A DNA stretch of 64,000 nucleotides, from positions 1 to 64,000 of the forward strand of contig JAJPIC010000022.1 of the NCBI GenBank assembly GCA_021324915.1, read 5' to 3'. The position numbers and the translations under genes are program-made. This stretch comes from Beijerinckiaceae bacterium (lineage in GTDB: Bacteria; Pseudomonadota; Alphaproteobacteria; Rhizobiales; Beijerinckiaceae). The notes beneath the pieces were generated by a model. That model was not told where the DNA came from. It did not search any database and saw only the letters and a list, made by a program, of their open reading frames with translations. Below are positions 25,277 to 33,973 of this stretch, piece after piece (the stretch's first letter is position 1; each line of letters starts with the position of its first letter).

Positions 25277-25939
25277 GTGGAAAGCCCCGACTTGGCCTCG
25301 CCCGCTGCCGAGCCGCCCAATTCCGCGGAACCGGACAGGTTGCGCGCCGCCCTGCGCCGGGCGCGGCTCGATGATGCCGAGCGCACCAAGGCGGTCGCCG
25401 AATTGCGCGGCGCCGAAATTGCCCGCCTCGAAATATTGCGCGACGAGCTCGAGCCGGTGCTCGCCGAAATCCCGAAAGACGTCGACCTCTTCGACCTTGG
25501 CCTTGCTTCGGGCGAGAGGCCGCGACTTTTCATCGACATGATCGGCTTCGTCGAGATGGGCCATGACCGGCGCACCTACCGCTTCATTCAAGATACGCGG
25601 CACGGACGGGTGACGATTGCCGAAGGCGAGCGGCTCGAGCCGATGGTCGAGGCCGTAACCGATTATATCGCGCGCCGGCTGATCGAGCGGGAAAAGGCGC
25701 TCGCCGCGGACAGTACGCTCGATCAGGCCGCCCGCGCCCATCTCGAGACATTGGCGAAGCTCGCCGAACGCGGTCAACCCAAAGCGCCGGAACCAGCCGT
25801 ACGAAAATCGGGCGTCTTCGCGCGCGTCTTGACTTTCGTCATCGAGATTCTGGGGTCGGCCGCCCTCTTCGCGTTGCTGGGGCTCGGCGCCTATGCGGCA
25901 TGGAAATATTTCGCCGCCTTGCCGCTTGTTAAGAGCTAA
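25277..25939 (+). CDS. Hypothetical membrane-anchored protein
   Basis: A 220-residue protein I cannot assign. Residues 15-70 are highly charged and helical (LRAALRRARLDDAERTKAVA), the middle resembles small alphaproteobacterial proteins with FIDMIGFVEMGHDRRTYRFI, residues 115-165 are again helical and a single membrane segment lies near the C-terminus (VIEILGSAALFALLGLGAYA), followed by a short tail. GTG at 25277 has GGAG nine bases upstream and is 94 bases after fhcC, so co-transcription is possible. There is no reason in the sequence to link it to C1 metabolism. Confidence 0.65.
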   Translation: MESPDLASPAAEPPNSAEPDRLRAALRRARLDDAERTKAVAELRGAEIARLEILRDELEPVLAEIPKDVDLFDLGLASGERPRLFIDMIGFVEMGHDRRTYRFIQDTRHGRVTIAEGERLEPMVEAVTDYIARRLIEREKALAADSTLDQAARAHLETLAKLAERGQPKAPEPAVRKSGVFARVLTFVIEILGSAALFALLGLGAYAAWKYFAALPLVKS

Positions 25940-25947
25940 GGCTGAAC

Positions 25948-25982
25948 GCTCGTCCCTTCTCTTCCCTGGGAAAAGAAGGAGC
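25948..25982. terminator. Imperfect hairpin between convergent genes
   Basis: Inverted arms GCTC / GAGC enclose CCTTCTCTTCCC and GGGAAAAGAAGG, which pair with one mismatch. It lies between the membrane-protein stop (25939) and the lysS stop (25997). There is no T run, so it is a weak terminator candidate. Confidence 0.35.
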
Positions 25983-25996
25983 GGGGTTGAGGGCCC

Positions 25997-27700
25997 TCAC
26001 GCTCTCCCCCTCCCCGCCTGCGGAGCGTGTTCCTCGGCATGCCGGCGCACCAGATCGCCCGCGAGCGCGTCGGCGATCAATTGGCGGGTTTCCGCAATTC
26101 CGTAGAGCGCGATGAAAGACCCGAAACGCGGGCCGCGGCTCTCGCCGAGCAGCACCTGATAGAGCATGTTGAACCATTCGTTCGAGACGCCGGGCCGTTC
26201 GGGCGTTGCGCCCTTTGCGCCAAAATCCTGATAGCGCGGGATCGGCCGGGCGATGTCGTAGAGCGCGCTCTGAATATCTTCCGGGCTCGCGCTCTCCGGC
26301 ATGTCGGCGAGCATGTCTGAAAGCTGGACGAGGGCGGCCCGTTCCGTCTCGTCGGGCAGTCGATAGGTTTTGTTGGGCCGGACGAAGTCGCGGAAATAGC
26401 GCACCGCATAAGAGACGAGCCGGTCGAGCCGCGGATGGCTTTGCGGCGAGACATCGGGCGCATAGCGGCGCAGGAATCCCCAGAGCACCTGCGGATCTTC
26501 GCTGTTCGCCACCGCCGCCAAGTTGAGCAGCATGCCGAAAGAGATTTCGGTGCCCCGCCCGGCGTGGCGCAAGACTTCGGGTGGCGGCGGCTCGCCTGCA
26601 TGAATATGCCAGACCGGATTGCCGAGCTGCTCTTTCGGCTCTTGGCGCGGATAGGCATCGAGAAATGTCAGATAATCGTCGACGGTCCTCGGGATGACAT
26701 CGAAGAAGAGGCGTTTTGCGGCGGTCGGCTTCTGATACATGAAGAGCGACAGGCTCTCGGGGCTTGCATAAGTGAGCCATTCCTCGATCGTGAGGCCGTT
26801 GCCGATCGATTTCGAGATCTTCTGGCCCTTTTCGTCGAGAAATAATTCGTAGATGAACCCCTCGGGCGGCGTGCCGCCAAGCGCCCGGACGATTTCGCCC
26901 GAAAGCTTGACGGAATCGATGAGGTCCTTGCCGGCCATTTCGTAATCGACGCCGAGCGCGTACCAGCGCATGGCCCAATCGGGCTTCCATTGCAGCTTGC
27001 AATGTCCGCCGGTCACAGGGGTGATGAAACGCTCTTGGGTCTTAGGGTCGCGCCAGGCGATCGTGCCTGCGCCCGCATCGATGTCTTCGAGCGGCACCTG
27101 CATGACGATGCCGGTCAAGGGATGGATCGGCAGGAAGGGCGAATAGGTCGCGGCGCGCTCTTGCCGAAAACTCGGCAGCATGATCGCCATGACGTCGTCA
27201 TAGCGGGCGAGCATGCGCAGAAGCGCGGCGTCGAAGCGGCCCGACTTGTAATAATCGGTGGCCGACGCGAATTCGTAGTCGAAGCCGAATTGGTCGAGAA
27301 AGCTGCGCAGCCGTGCGTTGTTATGCGCGCCAAAACTCGCATGCGTGCCGAACGGGTCGGGAATTTGGGTCAAGGGCTTGCCGAGATGGGCGGCAACGAG
27401 CTCCCGGTTTGGAATGTTCTCGGGTACTTTGCGAAGCCCGTCCATATCGTCCGAGAAAGCGATGAGCCGCGTTTTGATCGCTTCGCCGGTCAACACGGCG
27501 AAGGCGTGCCTGACCATCGACGTGCGGGCGACCTCGCCGAAGGTGCCGATATGCGGCAGGCCGGACGGGCCATAGCCCGTCTCGAAAAGCACCTCCTTTT
27601 GCCCGGTTCTCTCGATTCGGGCGAGGATCTTGCGTGCCTCCACGAAGGGCCAGGCACCGGCCTCGCGCACGGCAGAGGATAATGAAACTGCGGGAGACAT
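25997..27700 (-). CDS. lysS: Lysine--tRNA ligase, class I
   Basis: Charges tRNA-Lys with lysine. The 567-residue protein has the class I signatures: a HIGH-type motif in [13 protein letters not shown] and KMSKS as KISKSIGNG, in the arrangement of the archaeal-type LysRS (KRS-1), with no class II motifs. Class I LysRS is the usual form in alphaproteobacteria. ATG at 27700 begins [22 protein letters not shown] (first block [19 protein letters not shown]); upstream in-frame ATGs would add atypical residues. Convergent with the membrane protein gene and divergent from the LysR gene. Confidence 0.95.
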   Translation of the reverse strand: MSPAVSLSSAVREAGAWPFVEARKILARIERTGQKEVLFETGYGPSGLPHIGTFGEVARTSMVRHAFAVLTGEAIKTRLIAFSDDMDGLRKVPENIPNRELVAAHLGKPLTQIPDPFGTHASFGAHNNARLRSFLDQFGFDYEFASATDYYKSGRFDAALLRMLARYDDVMAIMLPSFRQERAATYSPFLPIHPLTGIVMQVPLEDIDAGAGTIAWRDPKTQERFITPVTGGHCKLQWKPDWAMRWYALGVDYEMAGKDLIDSVKLSGEIVRALGGTPPEGFIYELFLDEKGQKISKSIGNGLTIEEWLTYASPESLSLFMYQKPTAAKRLFFDVIPRTVDDYLTFLDAYPRQEPKEQLGNPVWHIHAGEPPPPEVLRHAGRGTEISFGMLLNLAAVANSEDPQVLWGFLRRYAPDVSPQSHPRLDRLVSYAVRYFRDFVRPNKTYRLPDETERAALVQLSDMLADMPESASPEDIQSALYDIARPIPRYQDFGAKGATPERPGVSNEWFNMLYQVLLGESRGPRFGSFIALYGIAETRQLIADALAGDLVRRHAEEHAPQAGRGRA

Positions 27701-28062
27701 GTTGGAACTCGGGATGGAAATGGGTTTCGGCCAGGCCATAGGCCCAATCGACACCACACAAATAGCCATTTGAAATCCAATGGCAATTGATCTTGCGATC
27801 CAGTTGGCGCGCGCGCCGAGCGCCAAGTCGAGGGCGAAAATCCCGTCTCGCTACGGAAGCCATTTGATCGGAAGGTCACAAAGGTGTTACCAATAGAGGA
27901 GGTAGATGTCGCCTGGATCACGAGCTCCGTGCGAGCAAATCGGTCCTTGCCCGAGATCATCATCGGAAAATCGGCAGTGACGGCGCCTGGTAATCTGCGC
28001 GCGATGTCTGGGCCCCGCGCTTATGCCTTTTCCTGCGGGGGCTGCGCGACGGAATAATTTCG
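27701..28062. other. Divergent intergenic region lysS / LysR
   Basis: 362 bases without a convincing gene. It must hold the lysS promoter and that of the LysR gene. There is an A/T-richer patch at about 27765-27800 and a GGAGG-like sequence near 27898, but the reading frame after it stops within 25 codons. No clear LysR T-N11-A palindrome stands out. Confidence 0.5.
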
Positions 28063-29106
28063 ATGACTGATGACATGGATGAAACCATACCGGAGCCGCA
28101 CCCGTTCGACACCGAGGCCCCGTCGATCACGCGCCGCGCGCTCGATCATGAACGCCTGCTGAGTGGCGATTACTGGGGAGAGTTGCGTACTTTTCTCTGG
28201 GTGGCAAAGGCTGGGAGCCTCAGCCGGGCTGCGGAACTTTTGGGGTCCAGCCATGCGACGGTCGGGCGTGAGATTCGCCGCCTGCAGGACCAGATGGGCT
28301 CGCAGCTCGTCATTCTGACCAAGAACGGTGCCAATCTCACGCAGAAGGGCCGGGCGTTGACGGCCGAGCTTCTCCGGCTCGACCAGCGGCTCTTTTCGAT
28401 CGCCAATGACCTGCGGGCGGAAAAGGGAGAGGCGGACGGGACGGTGCGGCTCGGGATCACCGACGGGTTGGGCGTCGTTTTCCTCGTACCGGAGCTGCGC
28501 CGCTTTTCGACCCAATACCCGCGCATCCAGGTTCATATGAAGAGCCCGGGGAATTTCAAGAATCTGCGCGAAAATCAGACCGACGTGATCCTCGGGTTCT
28601 CGCCCGATTCGTCGCATGACATGACCTGCCGCGCACTCGGCTGGCTGCACTTCCTACCGATCGCGAGCCAGTCCTATGTCGAGCGCATGGGCGTTCCGAC
28701 GCACGCCAATGTGCAGAAGCACCATTTTGTCGACTCGGAAATCTATTCGGCGAAAGGCGCCTGGGATTCATGGCATGCCTTGATCAATCGCGGCACGCTC
28801 GCGCATTTCTGCGACGCTTCGATCTCCTATGCGATGATGATCAAGGTTGGGCTTGGGATCGGTCTTCTTGCCAATTACACGATGATGGAGCCGGCGTTCC
28901 GGCCGCTCGATCTCGACGTTCATATCAGATTGCGGCTGCACGCAATCGCGCTCACCGAGCGGCTCGAAGCAAAACCCGTCCGGTTGATCTTTACCTTGCT
29001 CGAAAAGCTGTTCGGCCCGCAGAACCCCTGGTTCCAGGAGCGAATGGTCCTCTCCGTAAACAACCCCGTCTATCGCGAGGACTACGCCATGCTCTTCAAT
29101 TCATAA
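28063..29106 (+). CDS. LysR-family transcriptional regulator
   Basis: A 347-residue LysR regulator. The winged helix-turn-helix lies at about 40-100 (FLWVAKAGSLSRAAELLGSS then HATVGREIRRLQ), preceded by an unusual acidic, Pro-rich extension of about 38 residues. The ligand domain follows (GTVRLGITDGLGVVFLVPEL, DVILGFSPDSSHDMTCRALG). The C-terminal 40 residues (LFGPQNPWFQERMVLSV) extend past the usual LysR end. The stop overlaps by six bases the end of the convergent small gene. Targets are unknown; the GNAT/small-protein cluster next to it is the obvious candidate. Confidence 0.88.
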   Translation: MTDDMDETIPEPHPFDTEAPSITRRALDHERLLSGDYWGELRTFLWVAKAGSLSRAAELLGSSHATVGREIRRLQDQMGSQLVILTKNGANLTQKGRALTAELLRLDQRLFSIANDLRAEKGEADGTVRLGITDGLGVVFLVPELRRFSTQYPRIQVHMKSPGNFKNLRENQTDVILGFSPDSSHDMTCRALGWLHFLPIASQSYVERMGVPTHANVQKHHFVDSEIYSAKGAWDSWHALINRGTLAHFCDASISYAMMIKVGLGIGLLANYTMMEPAFRPLDLDVHIRLRLHAIALTERLEAKPVRLIFTLLEKLFGPQNPWFQERMVLSVNNPVYREDYAMLFNS

Positions 29107-29433
29107 ATAATGTTTGCAGAGCAGCGAGACGAGTTCCGAGAGGTTCAAGTAGCGGTTTCCCGTGTCGGCAAGCAATTCGGCGAGCTCGGGAGACGGTCTT
29201 GGGGTCGTCTCGAGGATGCGCCGAAACATTTCGGCATGGATCGTCAGCGTGCTGTCGATATTCTCCAGAAGCAAAGCGCTTTGCGCCTCGAGCGCCGATT
29301 CCTCGCTGCGAAATCGCATCGTGTCGAGGAATGCGTCCGCCCCGACATAGAGACTATTGAGCAGGAGGGCGCTTGCGTCTGTGCCCGCTTCGGCATCTTG
29401 GGGGGATTTGCGTGTGTCCTTAACCGTTTCCAA
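29101..29433 (-). CDS. Small helical protein, paralogue of the product at 29551-29838
   Basis: A 110-residue, probably all-helical acidic protein with no signal peptide or membrane segment. Its C-terminal part (PELAELLADTGNRYLNLSEL) resembles the C-terminal part of the neighbouring product (LGELLEDASNAYMGMSETVS), so the two look like diverged paralogues. The only start that fits is TTG at 29433, with AAGGGA nine bases upstream; a shorter start at an internal ATG cannot be excluded. It lies downstream of the GNAT gene on the same strand. I do not recognise a family. Confidence 0.55.
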   Translation of the reverse strand: METVKDTRKSPQDAEAGTDASALLLNSLYVGADAFLDTMRFRSEESALEAQSALLLENIDSTLTIHAEMFRRILETTPRPSPELAELLADTGNRYLNLSELVSLLCKHYL

Positions 29434-29550
29434 AGTGCGTTCCCTTCGTCGGCGGAACGATCGATCAGCCCGGCGGGCCGCTGACGAGCTGCAGATCGAG
29501 CCAGCGCCGTTCCCCCTCGATCCGGCGGTGAGATTGCAGCAATATCGATG

Positions 29551-29838
29551 CTATCGCCGATGCCGCGAGGTGAGGAATTGCGTGCTCACGGTCTCCGACA
29601 TTCCCATGTAGGCATTGCTGGCATCTTCGAGCAATTCGCCGAGATCGAGCGGCAACTCGACCTCCCTTTGCATGAGGAGGTCGAGAATGAGCTGATGATC
29701 GGCAATCGAATCTCTGAGAGAGTCGCGAAGCAGCGCCATAACCGTTTCGGTCTCGGCGCTTTTCCAGTCGTTCTTCATCTTGATTCCGGCATCGCTACGG
29801 GCTGGAGACGCCATACGCAACTCCGCGAATAAGTTCAT
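29551..29838 (-). CDS. Small helical protein downstream of the GNAT gene
   Basis: A 95-residue product from ATG 29838, or 87 residues from ATG 29814, which has the better ribosome site (GGAG six bases upstream). It is helical and acidic; LLRDSLRDSIADHQLILDLL and LGELLEDASNAYMGMSETVS are the most regular stretches, and the second is shared with the product at 29101-29433. It follows the GNAT gene by about 20 bases. The pair may be partners of the acyltransferase or of a sensory protein; no known domain is visible. Confidence 0.55.
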   Translation of the reverse strand: MNLFAELRMASPARSDAGIKMKNDWKSAETETVMALLRDSLRDSIADHQLILDLLMQREVELPLDLGELLEDASNAYMGMSETVSTQFLTSRHRR

Positions 29839-29857
29839 TCGGGAATGAGGTGATGCT

Positions 29858-30427
29858 TTAGTCCCCGGTTTCGAAAGCGCTTGGCTTATCCCAATGGCCT
29901 TCGACGCGGAACAGGACCTTCGGGTCGCTCTGGAGCGAGATCGCGTCGGCCGGCGGAGACAATCTCTTGATGAGCTCGACGTAGGGCTCGTGGCCCTCCG
30001 TGACGACCATCGGACGCCCCTCGGCACGCTCGAATCCCAGAACCATTTCCCAGACGCGCGCATATTTGGGCTCGGCGTGCGTGACGAGGAGGTGATAGCC
30101 CTTTTTGGCTACGTGATCGAAGACGACTTCGGACGAACGCTTGAGAATGCGTGCGTTGCGGTAAGCCGGACGAAAGCCCGTGCGCTCGATCTTCGCGAAG
30201 TCCCGGAACCAGCGGATGCGCGTGGCGCCGACCGGCTCCTGTTTGGAGTAAATGACGAAGTGGGTCGCCTGATAATCGTTGCCGTCGATTGCTTGATCCG
30301 CGGTGAGGCCGGTATCCTCCATGAAGCAAATGGCGCGCACGGCAATTGCGTGCATGAACTGTTCCGCCGAGGTCACGACCTCCACGCGGATGTTGTTGTC
30401 GGATCGGATGGCCTTGTTGACGTCCAC
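29858..30427 (-). CDS. GNAT-family acyltransferase, LuxI/FeeM-like layout
   Basis: A 189-residue GNAT protein. It follows the pattern VRAICFMEDTGLTADQAIDG then ATHFVIYSKQEPVGATRIRW, where autoinducer synthases and N-acyl amino acid synthases of the LuxI/FeeM type also have an acidic E-x8-D stretch, an ATH strand and PVGxxR; ARILKRSSEVVF and the strand VTHAEPKYARVWEMVLGFER complete the acetyl-CoA/acyl-CoA site. Start GTG 30427. A plain GNAT is as possible as a signal synthase. A TGCAAA palindrome sits 31 bases upstream and two small genes follow on the same strand. Confidence 0.75.
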   Translation of the reverse strand: MDVNKAIRSDNNIRVEVVTSAEQFMHAIAVRAICFMEDTGLTADQAIDGNDYQATHFVIYSKQEPVGATRIRWFRDFAKIERTGFRPAYRNARILKRSSEVVFDHVAKKGYHLLVTHAEPKYARVWEMVLGFERAEGRPMVVTEGHEPYVELIKRLSPPADAISLQSDPKVLFRVEGHWDKPSAFETGD

Positions 30428-30457
30428 GGGATATCTCTCGATTTACGTCTTTTCATA

Positions 30458-30475
30458 TGCAAAGATGCATTTGCA
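30458..30475. promoter_or_regulatory. Palindrome upstream of the GNAT gene
   Basis: TGCAAAGATGCATTTGCA: perfect 6-bp arms (TGCAAA/TTTGCA) around six bases, 31 bases upstream of the GNAT start and 45 bases from the divergent small gene. A regulator binding site is plausible; the regulator is not known. Confidence 0.5.
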
Positions 30476-30519
30476 CCTAGCGGACAGGAAGCTAAGCTTT
30501 GAACAGCGGTTGTTCAGAT

Positions 30520-30735
30520 ATGAACGATACCCCGGAGCTGGACCCTGAACTTTTGGTCTTCGCCGCCATTTGCAGCGAAGCGGCCCGGCGCCATGGCGAC
30601 GACTGGCGGGCCGTCCAGCGCCATATCCGCAAGTGCGTTCATGCATTGCCGCTGGATCAGAGGGAGCGTCTGGCAAGCGAAATGGACCGGGTTTTGCGCT
30701 ATCGCGCACCCGACGGCGGCACGCGCACCCAGTGA
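30520..30735 (+). CDS. Small hypothetical protein, divergent from the GNAT gene
   Basis: A 71-residue acidic-then-basic protein: DPELLVFAAICSEAARRHGD and DWRAVQRHIRKCVHALPLDQ give two helices of a regular amphipathic pattern and a C-terminal arginine-rich tail. ATG 30520 is used; a TTG 21 bases upstream is in frame. No known domain. It is divergent from the GNAT gene across the palindrome, so the two may share control. Coding pattern looks genuine but is short. Confidence 0.45.
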   Translation: MNDTPELDPELLVFAAICSEAARRHGDDWRAVQRHIRKCVHALPLDQRERLASEMDRVLRYRAPDGGTRTQ

Positions 30736-30855
30736 GCCTCATAATCTGCCGCAGCGCAACGGCGAAAATGGCAGTAATATTGATAGCTTACGAAGCGAGA
30801 AGCGTGAAAGCGCGATACCTTTTGCGCAAAGCGTTTTGCTCTTGCGCAAGCGTGC

Positions 30856-31065
30856 TCAAGCGAGCAGCGGCCCCTTCTGACTGCGCACCGCCCTTTGCTC
30901 CGCTTGATGCTCGTGCGCCCCTCTGCGCCAGTCGAAAGCGCCGTTTTCGGTCGTGACCGCGATATCCGCATAGCCCATGTCGAGCAGTTCATCTTCGACA
31001 ATTTGCAACAAATTTCGCACGCGCTGCAAGCGATGCGCAAATTGTTCTGCGGCAGAATCCGGCAT
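30856..31065 (-). CDS. Small hypothetical protein
   Basis: A 69-residue helical protein: AEQFAHRLQRVRNLLQIVED and ELLDMGYADIAVTTENGAFD, with Trp/Arg-rich residues after it. ATG 31065 has GAGGG seven bases upstream, so it is chosen over upstream starts that lack one. I recognise no family. It sits between the small plus-strand gene and the divergent solute-binding protein. Confidence 0.4.
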   Translation of the reverse strand: MPDSAAEQFAHRLQRVRNLLQIVEDELLDMGYADIAVTTENGAFDWRRGAHEHQAEQRAVRSQKGPLLA

Positions 31066-31330
31066 CGATTTGCCCTCGCTGCTGATGTCTTTCGATGGCG
31101 CCTCAAGAGGCGCCGATACACCCCTTGTCAACGCGCGACTCGCCAATCCGATGCGATGATCTTTGCAGCGGCCGCGCCGATTCGGCAAGCGATCCGCTTG
31201 GCGGCAAGAAGGCGAGATTGCACCCCGCGCAGCAAGAATTTCAAATGAAATCGACGTCAGTTTCCGGCACATCTGCCGATGCGATATGCTAGATATGGAT
31301 AGCCGCCGCGGCTTATGCGCAAAGGTAGGA

Positions 31331-32176
31331 ATGTCTCACAAAGCTCTCGTCGCGCGGATTGCAATTGCCGGGCTTTTTCTCGGACTGCTGACGCCTGGCC
31401 TCGCCGATCCCGCTCCGGCTTTCGTCCCCGATTTCTTCGATCCGCAGCACAAGGTCGACAAGCCGGATCTTTCCGGGCTGCAGAGCCTACGATTCCTCAC
31501 CGAAGACGATTACCCGCCCTTCCATTTTGCGTTACCCGACGGAACGCTCGCCGGTTTCGATGTCGATCTCGCCCGGGCCATTTGTGAGGAGTTGAAGATC
31601 GCCTGTACGATCCAGGCCCGTCGCTTCGATCTTCTGGCTCCCGCCTTGAACGCCGGCGATGGCGATGCGCTGATCGCTTCGCTGCGCATCGACGCGCAGA
31701 GCCGCGCCAAATTCGATTTCACCTCGCCTTATTATGCGACACCCGCCCGCTTCGTGACCCTCACCAAGACGGCGCTCGAGGCAATACCCGAAGGGCTTGC
31801 CGGCAGGCGCATCGGTGTGATCGGCAAGACCGCGCATGAAGCCTATCTCAAGATCTTCTTTCCCAAGACGCTGATCAGGACCTATGACAGCCGCGCCGCG
31901 CTCTATGCGGCGCTGAAGAAAGGCGACATCGCTGCGTTCTTCGACGATGCGATCATATCGAGCTTCTGGCTCGCCGGGGCCGATGCGCAGAAATGTTGCG
32001 CATTCCGCGGCGGTCCTTTCACCGAAAGCCGGTTCTTCGGCGAGGGCGTCGGCATAGCCGTGAAGAAGGGAAACCGCACCTTGCGCCAGGCGCTCGACTA
32101 TGCGCTCGCGCAACTCGCCAAGAACGGCACTTATACCGATCTCTATCTCAAATATTTCCCGATCGGCTTTTACTGA
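31331..32176 (+). CDS. Periplasmic solute-binding protein, amino-acid-type (family 3)
   Basis: A 281-residue exported binding protein. The signal peptide spans about 1-25 (ending TPGLA-DP), then SLRFLTEDDYPPFHFALPDG and LAGFDVDLARAICEELKIAC, the pattern of amino-acid-binding periplasmic proteins of ABC importers; AGDGDALIASLRIDAQSRAK and DFTSPYYATPARFV complete lobe one. No permease or ATPase gene is adjacent, so it is an orphan component. The ATG at 31331 is preceded by AAAGG. Its stop lies at the first base of the repeat pair that separates it from the convergent SCO1 gene. Confidence 0.85.
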   Translation: MSHKALVARIAIAGLFLGLLTPGLADPAPAFVPDFFDPQHKVDKPDLSGLQSLRFLTEDDYPPFHFALPDGTLAGFDVDLARAICEELKIACTIQARRFDLLAPALNAGDGDALIASLRIDAQSRAKFDFTSPYYATPARFVTLTKTALEAIPEGLAGRRIGVIGKTAHEAYLKIFFPKTLIRTYDSRAALYAALKKGDIAAFFDDAIISSFWLAGADAQKCCAFRGGPFTESRFFGEGVGIAVKKGNRTLRQALDYALAQLAKNGTYTDLYLKYFPIGFY

Positions 32177-32277
32177 GCAGGGTCTTGTCGGAAAACCGGT
32201 CCCCACTTTTCCGGATCATGCTTCATCTGAGCATGATCTTGTCGGAAAACCGGTTCCCACTTTTCCGGATCATGCTC
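32175..32277. repeat. Two copies of a 49-bp hairpin-forming repeat
   Basis: Copies at 32175-32223 and 32229-32277. The better copy has outer arms GAGCATGATC / GATCATGCTC and inner arms CGGAAAA / TTTTCCG around an 11-base loop. The first copy is degraded at its outer left arm. The same element, with a different loop, occurs at 61353-61530. Both sets lie between convergent genes and touch the stop codons, as REP-type elements and bidirectional terminators do. Confidence 0.85.
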
Positions 32278-32864
32278 TAGAGATACGTATCGAGGTCCTT
32301 AGCGGCGACCTGCGGGGCGCGGTCGAGATTGAATGCATTGACGAAGCGGCCGCGCTTGTCCATCAAATAGACGATCGCCGTGTGGTCCATCGCATAATCG
32401 GCGCCCTTGCCCGGCTCTTTCTTGGCATAGACCTTATAGGCCTTTTCGACCGCGTCGATCTCTTCGCGGGTGCCGGAGAGGCCGACAATGCGCGGATCGA
32501 AACTTTCGAGATATTGCTTCATCACCGCCGGCGTGTCGCGTTCGGGATCGACGGTGATGAAGAGCGCCTTGATCTGCTTGTCGCTGCCCATCGCCTTCAA
32601 AACCTGCGACATCTGGAAGAGCACCGTCGGACAGGTATCCGGGCAATGCGTGTAGCCGAAAAAGACGAGGAAGGGATGGCCTTTGAAATCGGCGTCGGTG
32701 ACTTCGCCGCCATTGGAAGAGCTCAAACGGAAGGGACCCCCGATAGCGACCCCTTGATCCTGCTGAAAGCCTGAGACGAGCATGTAGGCGGCGACCCCGA
32801 ACCCGGCGAAACCGAGAAGGAGAATCGCGAAAGGCAGAAGAAGACGTCGAGAGATTGCCGGCAT
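32277..32864 (-). CDS. SCO1/SenC-family copper chaperone
   Basis: A 195-residue membrane-anchored protein: N-terminal membrane segment (FAILLLGFAGFGVAAYMLV), then a thioredoxin fold with Cys74 and Cys78 in THCPDTCP and His161 in AMDHTAIVYL, the copper ligands of SCO proteins. It delivers copper to the CuA site of cytochrome c oxidase in the periplasm. No oxidase genes are in the window. The stop codon TAG shares its first base with the repeat at 32229-32277. Confidence 0.93.
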   Translation of the reverse strand: MPAISRRLLLPFAILLLGFAGFGVAAYMLVSGFQQDQGVAIGGPFRLSSSNGGEVTDADFKGHPFLVFFGYTHCPDTCPTVLFQMSQVLKAMGSDKQIKALFITVDPERDTPAVMKQYLESFDPRIVGLSGTREEIDAVEKAYKVYAKKEPGKGADYAMDHTAIVYLMDKRGRFVNAFNLDRAPQVAAKDLDTYL

Positions 32865-33062
32865 TTGCCGTCCTCCGGGAGAGGCGAGCCTCGAGCGGCA
32901 TTGCAGCCGCCGCTCTACTTCCTTGTTCGAACATCGGATTTTCGAACCCGGCGCTCATATGGGTCCGATGCTCTAGCGAAAAAGCCGAACGGGAGAAAGT
33001 CTGACCGGACCCTGATCCTGCGGCGAAGCGATGCAATCTCGATGGTTGGCAGCAGCGGAGTA

Positions 33063-33083
33063 GATGTTATAATATAACGTATC
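33063..33083. promoter_or_regulatory. Zur box upstream of znuA
   Basis: GTTATAATATAAC at 33066-33078 is a perfect palindrome around a central base, flanked by GAT and GTATC, close to the alphaproteobacterial Zur consensus (GTTATANTATAAC). It lies 26 bases upstream of the znuA ATG, where bound zinc-Zur would block transcription. Confidence 0.8.
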
Positions 33084-33103
33084 CTATCAATACGAGTCCT
33101 CCA

Positions 33104-33967
33104 ATGAAGCCGCTCGTCCTTTTCGTCTTTCTCGCCGCTGTCTTCGCTGCTCCGGCGCCGGTCTTGGCCGATCCCCTCACCATCGTCGCTGCCGAGAATT
33201 TTTATGGCGACGTTGCGCAGCAGATCGGCGGGGCCAATGCCAAGGTGACGAGCATTCTGTCGAACCCGGATCAGGATCCGCATCTTTTCGAAGCAAGCCC
33301 ATCGGTCGCGCGCGCGATTTCAGGCGCGAAGATCGTCGTCTACAGCGGCATCGATTACGATCCGTGGGTTGCGAAACTGCTTGCCGCCGCGAGGCGCGCT
33401 GAGCGCAAGGTCATCGTGGTCGCCGAGCTTGTCGGCAGGAAGAGCGGCGACAACCCGCATATCTGGTATGACATCGAAACCATGCGGACCTTCGCGAAGG
33501 CGCTAAGCGGGGATCTCGAGGCGATCGACCCCTCCCACCGCAGCGACTACGAGCGGGGCCTTGCGCAATTCGAGAAATCGCTCGAGCCGATCGAGGCTAA
33601 GATTTCGAAGCTCAAAACCCGCCTCGCAGGGACCGAAGTGACGGCGACCGAGCCCGTCTTCGGCTACATGATCGATGCGCTCGGGATGAAGAGCCGCAAT
33701 CTTCCCTTCCAGCTCGCGGTGATGAACAATACCGAGCCGAGCGCTTCCGATGTGGCGGCTTTCGAGAACGATCTCAAGAACCACAAAGTCGCCCTGCTCG
33801 TCTATAATAGTCAGGCATCCGACCCGATTGCCGAGCGGATGATGAAACTTGCGGCGGCTTCCAATATTCCGATCGTCGGTGCGAACGAGACGGAGCCGAA
33901 AGGCAAGACCTATCAGGAATGGATGCAGAGCGAACTCGACGCCGTTGATCGCGCACTCCCGAAATAG
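33104..33967 (+). CDS. znuA: Zinc ABC transporter substrate-binding protein
   Basis: A 287-residue cluster A-I metal-binding protein: signal peptide about 1-22 (VLA-DP), then AENFYGDVAQQIGG, QDPHLFEASPS (first His ligand), DNPHIWYDIETM (second His) and ANETEPKGKTYQEWM (acidic end). The histidine-rich loop of classical ZnuA is absent, so manganese or iron cannot be excluded from this protein alone, but the upstream Zur box supports zinc. First gene of a three-gene operon, six bases before the ATPase gene. Confidence 0.88.
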   Translation: MKPLVLFVFLAAVFAAPAPVLADPLTIVAAENFYGDVAQQIGGANAKVTSILSNPDQDPHLFEASPSVARAISGAKIVVYSGIDYDPWVAKLLAAARRAERKVIVVAELVGRKSGDNPHIWYDIETMRTFAKALSGDLEAIDPSHRSDYERGLAQFEKSLEPIEAKISKLKTRLAGTEVTATEPVFGYMIDALGMKSRNLPFQLAVMNNTEPSASDVAAFENDLKNHKVALLVYNSQASDPIAERMMKLAAASNIPIVGANETEPKGKTYQEWMQSELDAVDRALPK

Positions 33968-33973
33968 GGTTTC

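Noticed and set aside
32175-32277. CRISPR-like direct repeats
   Set aside because: Only two copies with internal dyad symmetry and no unique spacers of constant length, so it is a REP-type repeat, not CRISPR. The 61-kb array has 4-base links between units, which are not spacers.
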